Source: Theropithecus gelada
Lineage: Eukaryota > Chordata > Mammalia > Primates > Cercopithecidae
Reading direction: 5' to 3'
Assembly: GCF_003255815.1 (NCBI RefSeq)
Contig: NC_037674.1
Span: forward strand, 20,543,537-20,607,536
Length of the DNA stretch: 64,000 nucleotides
A program made the translations under genes and the position numbers. Below the pieces are notes generated by a model. The model worked only from the letters and a program-made list of their open reading frames with translations, did no database searches and was not told where the DNA came from. Shown one piece after another: positions 23,451-34,920 of the stretch (position 1 is the first letter of the stretch; each line of letters begins with the position of its first letter).

Positions 23451-23752
23451 TTTTTTTTTTTTTTTTTTTTTTGAGACAGGGTCTCACTGCGTTGCCCAGG
23501 TTGGAGTGCAGTGGCACAATCACAGATCACTGCAACCTCAAACTCCCAGGCTCAAGTGATCCTCTCACCTCAGCTTCCACGTAGCTGGGACCACAGATGT
23601 GCACCACCATGCCCGGTTTTTAAAATTTTTGGTAGAGGCAGTGTCTCCCTATGTTGCACAAGCTGGTCTTGAACTCCTGGGGTCAAGCAATCCTCCTGCC
23701 TTGGCCTCCCAAAGTGCTGGGATTATAGGCATGGACCACCCCACAGCCTGGG
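23451..23752 (-). repeat. Alu (J-like)
   Basis: T-run at 23451-23472; diverged linker ttttaaaatttttggtagag; head eroded after 23735. Confidence 0.92.
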
Positions 23753-23904
23753 CCAACAGGGGGTGCAATTTTTACAGTCCTGGGGATGACTTGCTGGCCT
23801 CCAAAATTTTTTTATTTTACACATTTTAAGGAGTCAGGAAACAATCCTGAACAAGATGCTTTATTTCCCTTCACTTGCTCACTGATTCTTAAAAGTTCTT
23901 TAAC

Positions 23905-24400
23905 ACAGGGGTCCCCAAGCCCCAGGCCACGGACCAGTACTGGTTAGGAACTGGACACACAACAGGTGGTGAGTGGCAGGCGAGTGAGTGAAGCTACATC
24001 TGTATTTACAGTCGCTCCTTTTTGCTTGCTTTACCACCTGAGCAGAGCCTCTGGTCAGCTTAGCGGCCGCATTAGATTTTCACAGGAACATGAACCCTAC
24101 TGTGAACTGCACATGAGAGGGATCTAGATTGCACACTCCTTATGAGAATCTAATGCCTGATGATCTGTCAGTGTCTCCCATCACCACCAGATGGGATTGT
24201 TTAGTTGCAGGAAAACAAGCTCAGGGCTCCCAGTGATTCCACATTACGGTGAATTGTATAATTATTTCATTATATATGACAATGTGATAATAGAAATAAA
24301 GTGCACAATAAATACAATGTGCTTGAATAATTGCAACACCATGGAAAAAATTATCTTCCACAAAACCGATCCCTGGTGCCAAAAAGGTTGGGGACTGTTG
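23905..24400. mobile_element. Nonautonomous hAT DNA transposon (Tip100/Zaphod-like)
   Basis: Terminal inverted repeats are caggggtccccaagcc at 23906-23921 and ggttggggactgttg at 24386-24400. The flanking 8-mers tctttaac (23897-23904) and tttttaac (24401-24408) fit the 8-bp target duplication of hAT elements. The interior shows no transposase frame. The family name is from memory. Confidence 0.75.
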
Positions 24401-24439
24401 TTTTTAACGGAGTACAGGACCCACATGGGCTACTTTCTG

Positions 24440-24741
24440 GTTTGTTTTTTTTTTTAAATGGCGGAGTCTTGCTCTGTTGCCCAGTCTGGAGTACAGTGGC
24501 ACAATCTCTGCTCACTGCAACCTCCGCCTCCCAGGTTCAAGCAGTTCTCCTGTCTCAGCCTCCTGAGTAGCTGGGACTACAGGTGTGCACCACTATGCCC
24601 TGCTAACTTTTGTATTTTTAGTAGAGACGGGATTTCACCATGTTGGCCAGGCTGGTCTCGAACTCCTGACCTCAGGTGATCTGCCTGCTTTGGCCTCCCA
24701 AAGTACTGGGATTACAGGCCTGAGCCACCACCTCTGGTCCC
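24440..24741 (-). repeat. Alu, full-length
   Basis: 13-bp target duplication gggctactttctg at 24427-24439 and 24747-24759. Confidence 0.95.
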
Positions 24742-24843
24742 CAGGTGGGCTACTTTCTGACTTTAGTTTACAGTGAGGCAGCCGATTCAATTCTAATTTT
24801 TTAATTTTTTGGTGCTCCAGGTGAGGCTTGAATTAGATTTCTT

Positions 24844-25154
24844 TTTCTTCTTTTTTTCTTTTTTTTGGAGGAGGGGAATGGAGTCTTGCTCTGTTGCCCA
24901 GGCTGGAGTGCAGTGGTACGATCTCGGCTCACTGCAAGCTCCGCCCACTGGGCTCATGCCATTCTTCTGCCTCAGCCTCCTAAGTAGTTGGGACTACAGG
25001 CGCCCACCACCACACCCGGCTAATTTTTCGTATTTTTAGTAGAGACAGGGTTTCATCGTGTTAGCCAGGATGGTCTCGATGTCCTGACCTCGTGATTTGC
25101 CCGTCTCTGCCTCCCAAAGTGCTGGGATTACAGGCGTGAGCCACCGCGTCCAGC
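24844..25154 (-). repeat. AluY-like, young
   Basis: Perfect 17-bp target duplication cttgaattagatttctt at 24827-24843 and 25155-25171. The T-rich tail carries interspersed C. Confidence 0.95.
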
Positions 25155-25171
25155 CTTGAATTAGATTTCTT

Positions 25172-25869
25172 AAGGATAGGTTTTGATCAGGCTGGAGAGA
25201 GGAAAACTGGAGGAGCAAGCCAAGGGAAAACAGGTGGGGCTTTGGCTCTGAAGACGCTCTCTGCTGGCTTCCTATTCATCTGTGCTGTATCTGTGCTGTT
25301 CTCCCTGAGGACCGAGCCTGCCTCTATCACGGCCCCGCCTCCCCAAACCCCCATTTCACCAGGTTGGGCCCCATTCCCTGGTGCACTCCGGACAGTGATT
25401 TCTCGTGGAAAGGATTGGGTTGGAACTGCTTGCTGAGGTGGAGGGAAAAAGAGTGAAGCAAGGAGGTGACTGCACCCTTGCATTCTATCTTCTCACAGGC
25501 CGCCTTCCAGTTTTTAATGCCACAGTCAGCAGACCCGCCACTTGGAAAGGTTCTTGAGAACTCAGCCTGTAGACTGAATCATGGGCGGATTTGGTAACTT
25601 CAAAGCTGGCGCCAGCCTGGCCTTCCTGCTATTAGAGTTATCTTAACTTATTTCAGGAGAACTTCGATTTATAATACACTTATCTTCATTGCAGCACTGT
25701 TAGTGGAAGACATTTTCAGGAACTGGAACAGCCTCTTGAGATGTGACTCTGGGGATTGACTCAGTCCCGCAGTTGCAATGCCTCTATCAGTGTCCTCTGG
25801 GGTTTTAGGAGTGCCTGGGGCAAGTCTAGAAGTTACCTACTTTGTTGTGACCCTAATTGAGAAAATACC
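25172..25869. other. Unassigned intergenic sequence
   Basis: Locally GC-richer around 25250-25400, with open frames on both strands but no splice or promoter signature that I can defend. Confidence 0.35.
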
Positions 25870-26065
25870 TAACTGTCTGGATTCACATCTAAGATTTCTA
25901 CTCAACAGCAGTTGGGCTTTACCCCTCTAAGACCCCATTTTTGTAAATAGGGTTTTTAAAAAGCAGTAACTACTTCATAGAGGTTTGAGAGGATTCAGTG
26001 AGATAATGCATGGAAGGCCCTTGGCTCAGAGATTGGCACCTAGTAAACTCTCAATAAAGGTTAAC
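25870..26065 (+). repeat. MIR
   Basis: Core blocks gaggattcagtgagataatg and ctcaataaaggttaact near the 3-prime end. Confidence 0.75.
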
Positions 26066-26084
26066 TGACATTATTAATAAAAAT

Positions 26085-26688
26085 TGAGGCCAGGCATGGT
26101 AGCTCATGCCTGTAATCCCAGCACTTTCAGAGATCGAGGCAAGGAGGACCACTTGAGGCCAGGAGTTCGAGACCAGCCTGGTCAATATAGTGAGACCCTA
26201 TTTCTATTTGTTTATTTATTTACATTTTTTTTTTTTTTGAGATGGGGTCTCACTCTGTCACCCAGGCTGGAGTGCAGTGGCACGATCTCAGCTCACTGCA
26301 ACCTCTGCCTCCTGGGTTCAAACAATTTTCCCGCTTCAGTCTCTTGAGTAGCTGGAACTACAAATGCCCACCACAGTGGCTAATTTTTGTATTTTTAGTA
26401 GGGGTGGGGTTTCGCCATGTTGGCCAGGCTGGTCCCGAACTCCTGAGCTTTCCTCCTGCCTCAGCCACCCAAAGTGTGGAGATTACAGGTGTGAGCCACC
26501 ACTCCCAGCTGACCCCATCTCTTTAAAAAAAAAAAAAAATTACCTGGGTATAGTGGTATGCACCTGTATTCCCAGCTACTCAGGAGGCTGAGGTGGGAGG
26601 ATCACTTGAGCCCAGGAGTTTGAGGCTGCAGTGAGCTATGATTGCACCACTGCACTCCAGCCTGGGTGACAGAGCAAGACCCTGTCTC

Positions 26689-26723
<35 letters not shown>
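26085..26723 (+). repeat. Alu split by an inverted Alu
   Basis: Left half 26085-26209 and right half 26511-26690 belong to one element; an opposite Alu sits at the middle A-rich linker. Tail has become (AAT)n at 26690-26723. Confidence 0.9.
26224..26510 (-). repeat. Alu inserted into Alu
   Basis: Lies within the preceding plus-strand Alu; gaccctatttct before it and gaccccatctct after it are the duplicated target. A few bases are missing near 26448. Confidence 0.92.
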
Positions 26724-26971
26724 GTTGAGTTTTCTGGTGATCATGTTAGAGCATAGTTTCGATGAGCATTTTCTCTCTCCCCTGTAAACCTCTGTCAAAT
26801 TCCACTGACCCTATTCAGTGCTCTGACACAGAACTTGACGCCATCTCACTGATACATCAACATTCTTGGCTGGGCTCCATGGTGCCGTGTTCCTGTGCTG
26901 GCCTCTCAGGGAGGTAGCATCCAGCTGGCCATGCGCATATTTACAAAAATATGACTCCTCAGAGTACTATT
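26724..26971. other. Unassigned intergenic sequence
   Basis: Nothing recognised. Confidence 0.35.
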
Positions 26972-27150
26972 AGTTTTTATTAATTTAGTTTTATTTTAGA
27001 TTCAGGGGGTACCTGTGCATGTTTGTTACATGGGTTTATTGTACACTAGTGGTGACTGGGCTTCTAGCATACCTATTGCCCAAATAGTGAACACAGTACC
27101 TAATAGGTAATTTTTCAACCCTCTTTCCCCTTCAACCCTCCCCTCCAGAG
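26972..27150 (-). repeat. L1 3-prime end
   Basis: Reverse complement of an L1 3-prime UTR, with ttagattcagggggtacctg and gtttgttacatgggtttatt near 27000-27040; truncated soon after. Confidence 0.85.
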
Positions 27151-27204
27151 TGCTATTCTTTATCTAATATTTCTTTCTTATCTCCAACAGTGTTCCTAAA
27201 AGAT

Positions 27205-27290
27205 GACAATAATAATAATAGTAGTAATAATATCTAACACTTACTAAGAGCTACTGTGTGCTGCAGACCTTTTTGAAGATAAGGGATACT
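27205..27290. repeat. (AAT)n and MIR/L2-like fragment
   Basis: Short aat array followed by ctaacacttactaagagcta, typical of MIR/L2. Confidence 0.5.
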
Positions 27291-27292
27291 GA

Positions 27293-27612
27293 GGTAGGGC
27301 GCGGTGGCTCACATCTATAATCCCAGCACTTTGGGAGGCGGAAGTAAGAGGATTGCTTGAGGCCAGGAGTTTGAAACCAGCCTGGGTAACATAGTGAGCC
27401 TCCCATCCCTACAAAAAATTTAAAAAATTAGCAAAGTGTGGCAGTGCGTGCCTGAGTCCCAGCTACTCAGGAGGCTGAGGTGGGAGAATCGACTGAGCCC
27501 AGGAGTTTCAGCCTACAGTAAACTATGATCATGCCCCTGTACTCCAGTCTGGGCAACAGAGTGAGACCTTGTCTATAAAATAAATAAGCTAATTAATTAA
27601 TTAAATAGAGGT
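27293..27612 (+). repeat. Alu (J-like), full-length
   Basis: Diverged dimer with a tail of taaataaat then attaatta units. Confidence 0.92.
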
Positions 27613-28297
27613 AAGAGATATTTAGAAGGTAAATTTTAAAAAGATAATACCTTAAATGGAGAAAATGTATTTAGCATTTAATTTGACTATATAAATATTA
27701 ATTAATACATTAATAATTTTTTGGTTTGAACTTTAGAGTTATTTGGCAAAAAGGCTTGCTTACCTACTTATAATCAACAAATTTGCCTCCAATGACCCCT
27801 ATTAACTTACTGTGTAATATATAACTTATTGTATGCGATATACATATAATGTATTATATGCAACAGACCTGAACAGCAATTTTCCTTGGAAAATGGGCCA
27901 TATCATCCTGTGAGTTTTGTTAATCACAAAGAGATCTCCTTCTTTTGATGAAAAATTCAAACTTGGGATTTGTCATTTGGGAAAAGGGTCTCCTTCTAAT
28001 TTCTCTTTATAAGACAATCATTGTCACAGACATAATGTTCATTTCCCTTGAGGAAAAAACAGCTCTTGACAAGGAGAAATATGGTATCAGCAAAGAACCT
28101 GCTGCTGCAAATTTGTTAAAAACCAGACTAAATATTCTGTTTCAATTTCTAAATCAAATACATGAGAGGATACACAGGGATCTATAAACTGATGAGTCAA
28201 GTATCCTTGCGCCTTATGTCTCAAGTGAATTTTGTGTTTTGTGTGACATATACATATATTTCACTTGCTTAGAAACAAAGTTGAGTTTCTAAAAAAT
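27613..28297. other. Unassigned AT-rich sequence
   Basis: Nothing recognised; an 80-codon open frame at 27945-28187 has no support. Confidence 0.35.
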
Positions 28298-28323
28298 CTT
28301 TCCTTTTTTTAACTTTTATTTTA

Positions 28324-28620
28324 CTTTTTTTTAGACAGGGTCTCACTCTGTCACCCAGGCTGGAGTGCAGCGACGTGATCTCAGCTCACTGCAACCTCCG
28401 TCTCCTGGGTTCAAGCGACTCTCGTGCCTCAGTCTCCTGAGTAACCGGGATTACAGGTGTGTGCCACCATGCCTGGTTCATTTTATTTTTATTTTTATTT
28501 TTAGTAGAGATGGGGTTTCATCGTGTTGGCCAGGCTGGTCTTGAACTCCTGACCTCAAATAATACACCCGCCTAGGCCTCCCAAAATGCTGGGATTATAG
28601 GGGTGAGCCACCCTGCCCAG
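28324..28620 (-). repeat. Alu with unusually long target duplication
   Basis: A 26-bp identical T-rich segment occurs at 28298-28323 and 28621-28646. The extra (ATTTT)n at 28482-28502 expands the middle linker. Confidence 0.95.
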
Positions 28621-29035
28621 CTTTCCTTTTTTTAACTTTTATTTTAAGGTCAGGAGTACATGTGCAGGTTTGTTACATTAGTTATTTTTTGTGATCCTCT
28701 CCCTCCTCTCACCCTCCTACAGGCCCCAGTGTGTGTTGTTCTCCTCTGTGTATCCATGTATTTTCATCGGTTAGCTCCCATTTATAATTGAGAGCATGTG
28801 GTGTTTAGTTTTCTGTTTCTGCCTTAGTTTGTTAAGGATAATGAATGGTCTCCAGCTCCATCCATGTCCCTGAAAAGGACATAATCTTATTGTTTTATTT
28901 ACGGCTGCATAGTATTCCATGGTGTATATGTACCACCTGATCTTTATCCAATGTGTCATTGATGGGCATTTAGGTTGAGTCCATGTCTTTGCTATTGTGA
29001 ATAGTGCTGCAATGAACATACATGTGCACGTGTCT

Positions 29036-29330
29036 TTTTTTTTTTTTTTTTTTTTTTTAAACGGAGACTTGCTCTGTTGCCCAGGCTGGAGTGCAGTGGC
29101 ACCATCTTGGCTCACTGCAAGGTCTGCCTCCCGGGTTCATGCCATTCTTCTGCCTCAGCCTCCCAAGTAGCTGGGACTACAGATGCCTGCCACCATGCCC
29201 GGCTAATTTTAGTTTTGTATTTTTAGTAGAGACGGAGTTTCACCCTGTTAGCCAGGATGGTCTTGATCTCTCCTGACCTCATGATCCGCCTGCCTCGGCC
29301 TCCCAAAGTGCTGGGATTACAGGCATGAGG
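29036..29330 (-). repeat. AluY-like, head truncated
   Basis: Ends at ggcatgagg, lacking about 20 bases of the head, and immediately abuts another Alu of the same orientation. Confidence 0.93.
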
Positions 29331-29628
29331 TGTCTTTTTTGTGTATGTATGTGAGACAGAGTTTTTTACTCTGTCGCCCAGGCTGGAGTGCAGTGGCGCG
29401 GTCTTGGCTCACTGCAACCTCCGTCCCCTGGGTTCTAGCAATTATCCTGCCTCAGCCTCCCTAGTAGCTGGGATTTACAGGTGTGCGCCATCATGCCCCG
29501 TTGATTTTTGTATTTTTAGTAGAGACAGAGTTTTGTATGTTGGCAATCTTGATCTCCTGACTTCAAGTGATCTGCCTGCCTCAGCCTCCCAAAGTGCTGG
29601 GATTATAGGCATGAGCCACCGGGCCCTC
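29331..29628 (-). repeat. Alu, full-length
   Basis: The gtgtcttt motif recurs before 29036, at 29330 and after 29630, suggesting successive insertions at or near the same L1 site. Confidence 0.93.
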
Positions 29629-29962
29629 GTGCGTGTGTCTATAATAGAATGATTTATATTCCTTTGGTTACACACCCAGTAATGGGATTGCTGGGTCAAA
29701 TGGTATTTCTGTCTTTAGATCTTGGAGGAATCGCCACACTGTCTTCCACAATGTTTGCACTAATTTACACTCCCACCAAGTGTATAAGCATTCCTTCTTC
29801 TCCACAACCTCACCAGCTTCTGCTATTTTTTGACCTTTTAATAATAGCCATTCTGAATGGGGTAAGATGGTAAAAAGATCTTTTCTTAATGATCAAATTT
29901 GCACAGATTAAAGTAAAATAAAAGCTGTGTTGTAGTTGCTAATTAAGTACTGAATATTTGCA

Positions 29963-30475
29963 TCCTGCCAAAATACATATTTTGGAGCTGTAACCCCCAG
30001 TGTGATGGTATTTGGAGATGGGGGCCTTTGGGGGGTAATTGGGTTTAGATGAGGTCACCAGGGTGAGGTGTTAATGATGGGATTCTGTGACCTTACAACA
30101 TGGCTGGGCACCATGGCTCATGCCAGTAATCCCGGTACTTTGGGAGGCTGAGGCAAGAGGATCTCTTGAGGCCAGGAGTTTGAGACCAGCCTGGCCAGCA
30201 TAATAAGACTCCATTTCTATTAAAAAAATGAAAAAAGAAGAGGAGATAACAGAGAGCTTACTCTTCCTCTCCCTCAGCTTACTCTTCCTCTCCATCACAT
30301 GAGGACACAGAGAGGCGGCGCTGTCTAAAAGCCAAAGAGAGCCCTTACCAGAACCTAACCATGGTGGCGGCCTGATCTTGGATTTCCAGCCTCCAGAACT
30401 GTGAGAAAAAATGTTCTGTTGTTTAAACCACTCAGTCTATGGTCTTTTGTTATGGCAGCTAATATACCGATAAAC
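29963..30475 (+). repeat. MLT1-type MaLR LTR, interrupted
   Basis: Starts near ccaaaatacatattttgga, includes gtgtgatggtatttggagat, and ends with ccagcctccagaactgtgag and ttgttatggcagctaatata. An Alu monomer is inserted at 30102-30238. Confidence 0.85.
30102..30238 (+). repeat. Alu left monomer (FLAM-like)
   Basis: Single monomer ending in an A-rich tail at 30221-30238, inside the MLT1 LTR. Confidence 0.85.
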
Positions 30476-30645
30476 TTTCCAAACCATGATTCCCTTTTGT
30501 TGGTGGATGTTTTCACACGCAATTAGTATTTGTGTTGAAACTCTATGACCTGGCTGCCCATTTGTTTCTGGCCTCTGGGACCTGAGAACAGATTTGACTT
30601 CACCAGTTTCGACCTCTGTTCTCATGCCTTAAATATGGCCTCAGG
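30476..30645. other. Unassigned intergenic sequence
   Basis: Nothing recognised. Confidence 0.3.
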
Positions 30646-30866
30646 CAGGGGTATCTAATCTTTTGGCTTTCCTGGGCCACATTACAAGAAGAATTGTCTT
30701 AGGCCATGTATAAAACACATTAACACTAACGACAGTTGATGAGCTTAAAAAAAAAATCACAAAAAAATCTCTTAATGTTTTAAGAAAATTTAGGAGTTTG
30801 TGTTGGGCTGCATTCAAAGTGTCCTGGGCTGCAGGTGGCCTGTGGACACAGGTTGGATAAGTTTTG
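30646..30866. mobile_element. Short nonautonomous hAT-like DNA transposon
   Basis: Left end caggggtatctaatc (30646-30660) and right end ggttggataagttttg (30851-30866) form imperfect terminal inverted repeats. Flanks gcctcagg and cctagggg are compatible with an 8-bp duplication. The central stretch contains acaaaaaaatctcttaatg, which I recall from a common hAT family. Confidence 0.65.
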
Positions 30867-31106
30867 CCTAGGGGTTCCTGTCTGGTTCCCTCAGCCCAAA
30901 CCCAACCCCAGGCAGCCCCTGGTCCCACCCTGTTGAGCTTACCTCTGGTCTCCAGGTAAAGGATCAGAAGATGAGATTGCATCTGGAGCCTAGAAGGCAC
31001 AAAGAAACAAGGAACACGGCATGGTAGGATAAACATTGAATCTAAATTTAGGAAAAGAAAAAGAGGGGAGAGCCACAGGAAGGAGGAGAGACAAGAGAGA
31101 AAGAAC
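30867..31106. other. Unassigned intergenic sequence
   Basis: Nothing recognised. Confidence 0.3.
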
Positions 31107-31414
31107 ATATATTTATTTATTTATTTATTTATTTATTTATTTTTCTGAGACGGACGCCCAGGCTGGAGTGCTGTGGTGTGATCTCGGCTCACTGCAACCT
31201 CTGCCTTCCAGGTTCAAGTGATTCACCTGCCTCAGCCTCCCAAGTAGGGGGGATTACAGGCACCTGCCACCACACCTGGATAATTTTTGTATTTTTAGTA
31301 GAGACGGGGTTTCACCATGTTGGCCAGGCTGGTCTCAAACTCGTGACCTTGTGATCCACCCACGTCGGCCTCCCAAAGTGCTGGGATTACAGGCTTGAGC
31401 CACCTCGCCTTGCC
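31107..31414 (-). repeat. Alu with (ATTT)n tail
   Basis: Target duplication agaaagaac at 31098-31106 and 31415-31423. Tail expanded to about eight ATTT units at 31109-31141; about 10 bases are missing after gagacgga. Confidence 0.95.
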
Positions 31415-31423
31415 AGAAAGAAC

Positions 31424-31910
31424 TTTTATTAAACATGCAACAGGCAATGTGTCAAAAGCTTTCATTTGATTCTTTCATTTAATGAATGACCTAATTTCAT
31501 TTAGTTCCACAGCTCCGTGAAGATGCCATTGTCATTTTCCTTTTAAATGTCAAATAGTGGCCAGGCGCGGTGGCTCCCAGCACTTTGGGAAGCCGAGACA
31601 GGCGGATTACGAGGTCAGGAGATCGAGACCATCCTGGCTAACACAGTGAAACCCCGTCTCTACTAAAGAATACAAAAAATTAGCTGGGCGTGGTGGCGGG
31701 CACCTGTAGCCCCAGCTACTCGGGAGGCTAAGGCAGGAGAATGGTGTGAACCCGGGAGGCGGAGCTTGCAGTGAGCCGAGATTTCACCACCGCACTCCAG
31801 TCTGGGCGGCAGAGCAAGTCTGTCTCAAAAAAAAAAAAAAAAAAAAAAAGTTAAATAGTTTGTCCAGAGGTTTTGCCCTAGGTGGTAAATGTGAGATTCC
31901 CTGGGGTAAA
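31424..31910 (+). repeat. MIR/L2-like fragment split by an Alu
   Basis: Weak old-repeat match (tttcatttaatgaatgac, agatgccattgtcattttcc) continuing after the Alu as agtttgtccagaggtttt. Family uncertain. Confidence 0.45.
31559..31849 (+). repeat. AluY-like with head deletion
   Basis: About 13 bases are missing between ggtggct and cccagcac. A23 tail at 31827-31849. Target duplication gtcaaatagt/gttaaatagt. Confidence 0.95.
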
Positions 31911-32102
31911 ACAAACACCTCTGTGGGGCTACAGAGGATGTGGGCATGAAAAGCTAGATTTCACCTTGATGATGAAGAACTTGTGTATCCAGGTTCTTTC
32001 CACTGTCCCAGGCTGCCTTGGTCATTGTTAGCTCTGCAGCCTGGAGAACAGGACCTCACCACTCTGAGGCTGCATTTCTATATCTTGAAAATGAGAGAAT
32101 TG

Positions 32103-32404
32103 CTGGGCATGGTGGCTCATGCCTGTAATCCCAGCACTTTTGGAGGCTGAGGCAGGAGGATTGCTTGAGCCCAGGAGTTTGAGACCAGCCTGGGCAGCAT
32201 AGTGGGATCCTACCTCTACAAAAGCATTAAAAAGTTAGTCAAGTGTGGTGGCACAGGCCTGTACTCCCAGCTACACAGAGGCTGAGATGGGAGAATCCCT
32301 TGATCCAGAGAGGTTGAGGTTGCAGTGAGCTGAGATTGTGCCACTGCATTCCAGCCTGGGCGATGGAATGAGATCTTGTATCAAAAAAAAGAAAAGAAAA
32401 GAAA
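32103..32404 (+). repeat. Alu (J-like), full-length
   Basis: Tail of (GAAAA)n at 32381-32404, into which the next Alu appears to have inserted. Confidence 0.93.
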
Positions 32405-32728
32405 GCTGGGCGTGGTGGCTGACGCCTGTAATACTAGCACTTTGGGAGTCCGAGGTGGGAGGATCACGAGGTCAAGAGATCGAGACCATCCTGGCCAACA
32501 TGGTGAAATCCTGTCTCTACTAAAAATACAAAAATTAGCTGGGTGCGGTGGCAGGTGCCTGTAGCCCCAGCTACTTGGGAGGCTGAGGCAGGAGAATCAC
32601 TTGAACCTGGGAGGCAGAGGTTGCAGTAAGCGAGGATTGTGCCACTGCACTCTAGCCTGGCGACAGAGCGAGACTTTGTCTCAAAAACAAAAAAAACAAA
32701 CAACAACAACAAAAAAAAGAAAAAGACA
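32405..32728 (+). repeat. Alu, full-length
   Basis: Head-to-tail with the preceding Alu. Long tail of mixed CAAA/CAA units at 32683-32728. Confidence 0.93.
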
Positions 32729-33222
32729 AGAAAATGGAGGAATACATAAATATTTGCCACACTACTTCAGAAGGCTAGTGTGAAGATCTGGTGTGTCAAT
32801 GTAAAGGAATGAAATGCATGGGAGGCAAAAAACCCATACAGATTCACTTCAACAGCTGGTCATAGTTTCCGTTCCAGGGAGGTTACCATACAGCTTGGGG
32901 AACATAACATAAATCAAGTAATAAGAATACATATGTGACTGAGTTTTTATCCACCTGGATGTGACCAAAGTACCCTTGCCTTCTGGGAATACCTCATCCT
33001 TCAATATTTAAATAAAATCATTTGGAACTCACATATTCTGTATGAGAAAAATCACCATCACTCCCAGTATTTCTGATAATTCTTTATCTTTTCAATAAAT
33101 AACCTTCACACACTTTTGGTGTGCTAGATCCTAGGGTCTCTGCCATCATGGAGCTTCATAGCCAAAGAACCAATCAAGATAACTTGCTAAACACAATTCT
33201 TGATGAGGAATTCTACTGTCAC
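32729..33222. other. Unassigned sequence containing one copy of a local duplication
   Basis: 33016-33095 is similar to 34540-34610 plus 34911-34930 (see findings). No known family recognised. Confidence 0.4.
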
Positions 33223-33529
33223 TTTTTTTTTTTTTTTTTTTTTTTTTTGAGACAGAGTTTGGCTCTTGTTGCCCAGGCTGGAGTGCAATGGCGCCATCTT
33301 GACTCACTGCAACTTCCGCCTCCCAGGTTCGAGTGATTCTCCTGCCTCAGCCTCCCAAGTAGCTGGGATTACAGGTGTGCGCTGCCACACCCAGCTAATT
33401 TTGTATTTTTAGTAGAGACCACGTTTCACCATATTGGCCAGGCTGGTCTTGAACTCCTGACCTCAGGGTATCCACCCGCCTCAGCCTCCCAAAGTGCTGG
33501 GATTACAGGCATGAGCCACTGCGCCTGGT
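33223..33529 (-). repeat. Alu, full-length
   Basis: T26 tail; target duplication tctactgtcac at 33212-33222 and from 33531. Confidence 0.95.
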
Positions 33530-33815
33530 CCTCTACTGTCACCTTTGTACACACTTTTTTCCCCCTCCAGGCTACATTAAAAGACAACAATATGACAAAC
33601 AGTAATATTAGAGAGGAATATAGAAGATGCCATATCACTGACACATGAATAGCTCAGGCAATATAAGAGGACAGTGAGCTCATGGCGGCGGGGCGGCGGG
33701 TTTGAACTAGAGTCCAGAGGCTTTCAGGAAAAGGAAGGTCCTGAGTTGAATTTTAAAGGATGGGTGGTACAGAAACAGGAAGAGGGGGAAGGCACAGGAG
33801 GCTAGGGGAGGAGTA
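33530..33815. other. Unassigned intergenic sequence
   Basis: Nothing recognised; a short GGCGG-rich tract at 33684-33699. Confidence 0.3.
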
Positions 33816-34025
33816 CTAAAGAGTCATGATTAACAGCAAGGACTTTGGACACAAATCCAGCTCTGTCACTTGCTCACTTGGTGACTTTAGCAAATTACTT
33901 CATTTCTCTAAGCCTGAGTTTCCTTATCTGGAAAACAGCAATGGTACCTTCCTTAAAAGTTTGTGGTCAGAGTTAAATGAGAAAATGCATGTAAAAGTGC
34001 CTGAAATAGAAGAGAACAATCTTGC
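33816..34025 (+). repeat. MIR
   Basis: Clear core: ctctgtcacttgctcacttg (33861), agcctgagtttccttatctg (33911), gagttaaatgagaaaatgca (33970). Confidence 0.85.
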
Positions 34026-34120
34026 TTAAGGGAAAATAAGAAGTGAAAGATCTATGTTAGGGTCTTTACACTTTAACTAATTAGTAATATACACATACAT
34101 ATTTTTTGATATATATATAT

Positions 34121-34409
34121 TTCTTTGAGACAGGGTCTCGCTCTGTCACCCAAGCTGGAGAGCAGTAGCAGGATCTCGGCTTACTGCAACCTCTGCCCCC
34201 TGGGCTTAAGTGATCCTCCTACCTCAGCCTCCTGAGTAGCTGGGACTACAGACATGCGCCACCATGCCCAGCTATTTTTTTGTATTTTCAGTAAAGACAG
34301 GGTCTCACCATGTTGCTTAGGCTGGTCTCGAACTCCTGAGCTCAAGTGATCCGCCCGCCTCAGCCTCCCAAGGTGCTGGGATTACAGGCATAAGCCACTG
34401 TGCCCAGCC
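34121..34409 (-). repeat. Alu, full-length
   Basis: The tail is replaced by (TA)n-like tatatatatatttctttgag at its 3-prime side. Confidence 0.93.
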
Positions 34410-34610
34410 ATTAGCTAATTATTAAAATAATACTTTTGGATCACCTGATACAAGCGGCTTTTTCCCTGTATTTTTGTTCTAGTTTAATGTTTCCACCAAT
34501 CTTGTAGGCAGATACGATGATCATAAATAAAATCATTAAATCATTTTGAATGCACATCTTCCGTGTAATGAGAAAAATCACTGTCACCCCCAATATTTCC
34601 GAGAATTCTT

Positions 34611-34905
34611 TTTTTTTTTTTGAGATGGAGTTGCCGCTCTTGTTGCCCAGGCTGGGGGGGAATGGTGCGATCTCAGCTCACTGCAACCTCTGCCTCCCGG
34701 GTTCAAGTGATTTTCCTGCCTCAACCTCCTGAGTACCTGGGATTACAGGCACCTGCCACCACATCCTACTAATTTTTGTACTTTTAATAGAGATGGGGTT
34801 TCACCATGTTGGCCAGGCTGGTCTTGAACTCCTGACCTCAAGTGATCCACCTGCCTCAGCCTCCCAAAGTGCTAGGATTACAGGCCTAAGCCACTGTGCC
34901 CGGCC
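34611..34905 (-). repeat. Alu, full-length
   Basis: Target duplication gagaattctt at 34601-34610 and 34911-34920. A G7 run sits at 34654-34660. Confidence 0.95.
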
Positions 34906-34920
34906 CCTCTGAGAATTCTT

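Larger units (their letters stand above)
28298..29870 (-). repeat. L1 3-prime portion, interrupted by three Alus
   Basis: Reverse-complement L1 blocks: gtgcaggtttgttacatta (28662), gcatagtattccatggtgta (28907), ctattgtgaatagtgctgca (28992), then taatgggattgctgggtcaa (29681). The Alus at 28324, 29036 and 29331 split it. All frames are broken. Confidence 0.9.

Noticed and set aside
25242..25483. Overlapping open frames on both strands in a GC-richer patch
   Set aside because: Opposed frames of equal length with no homology indicate composition, not coding.
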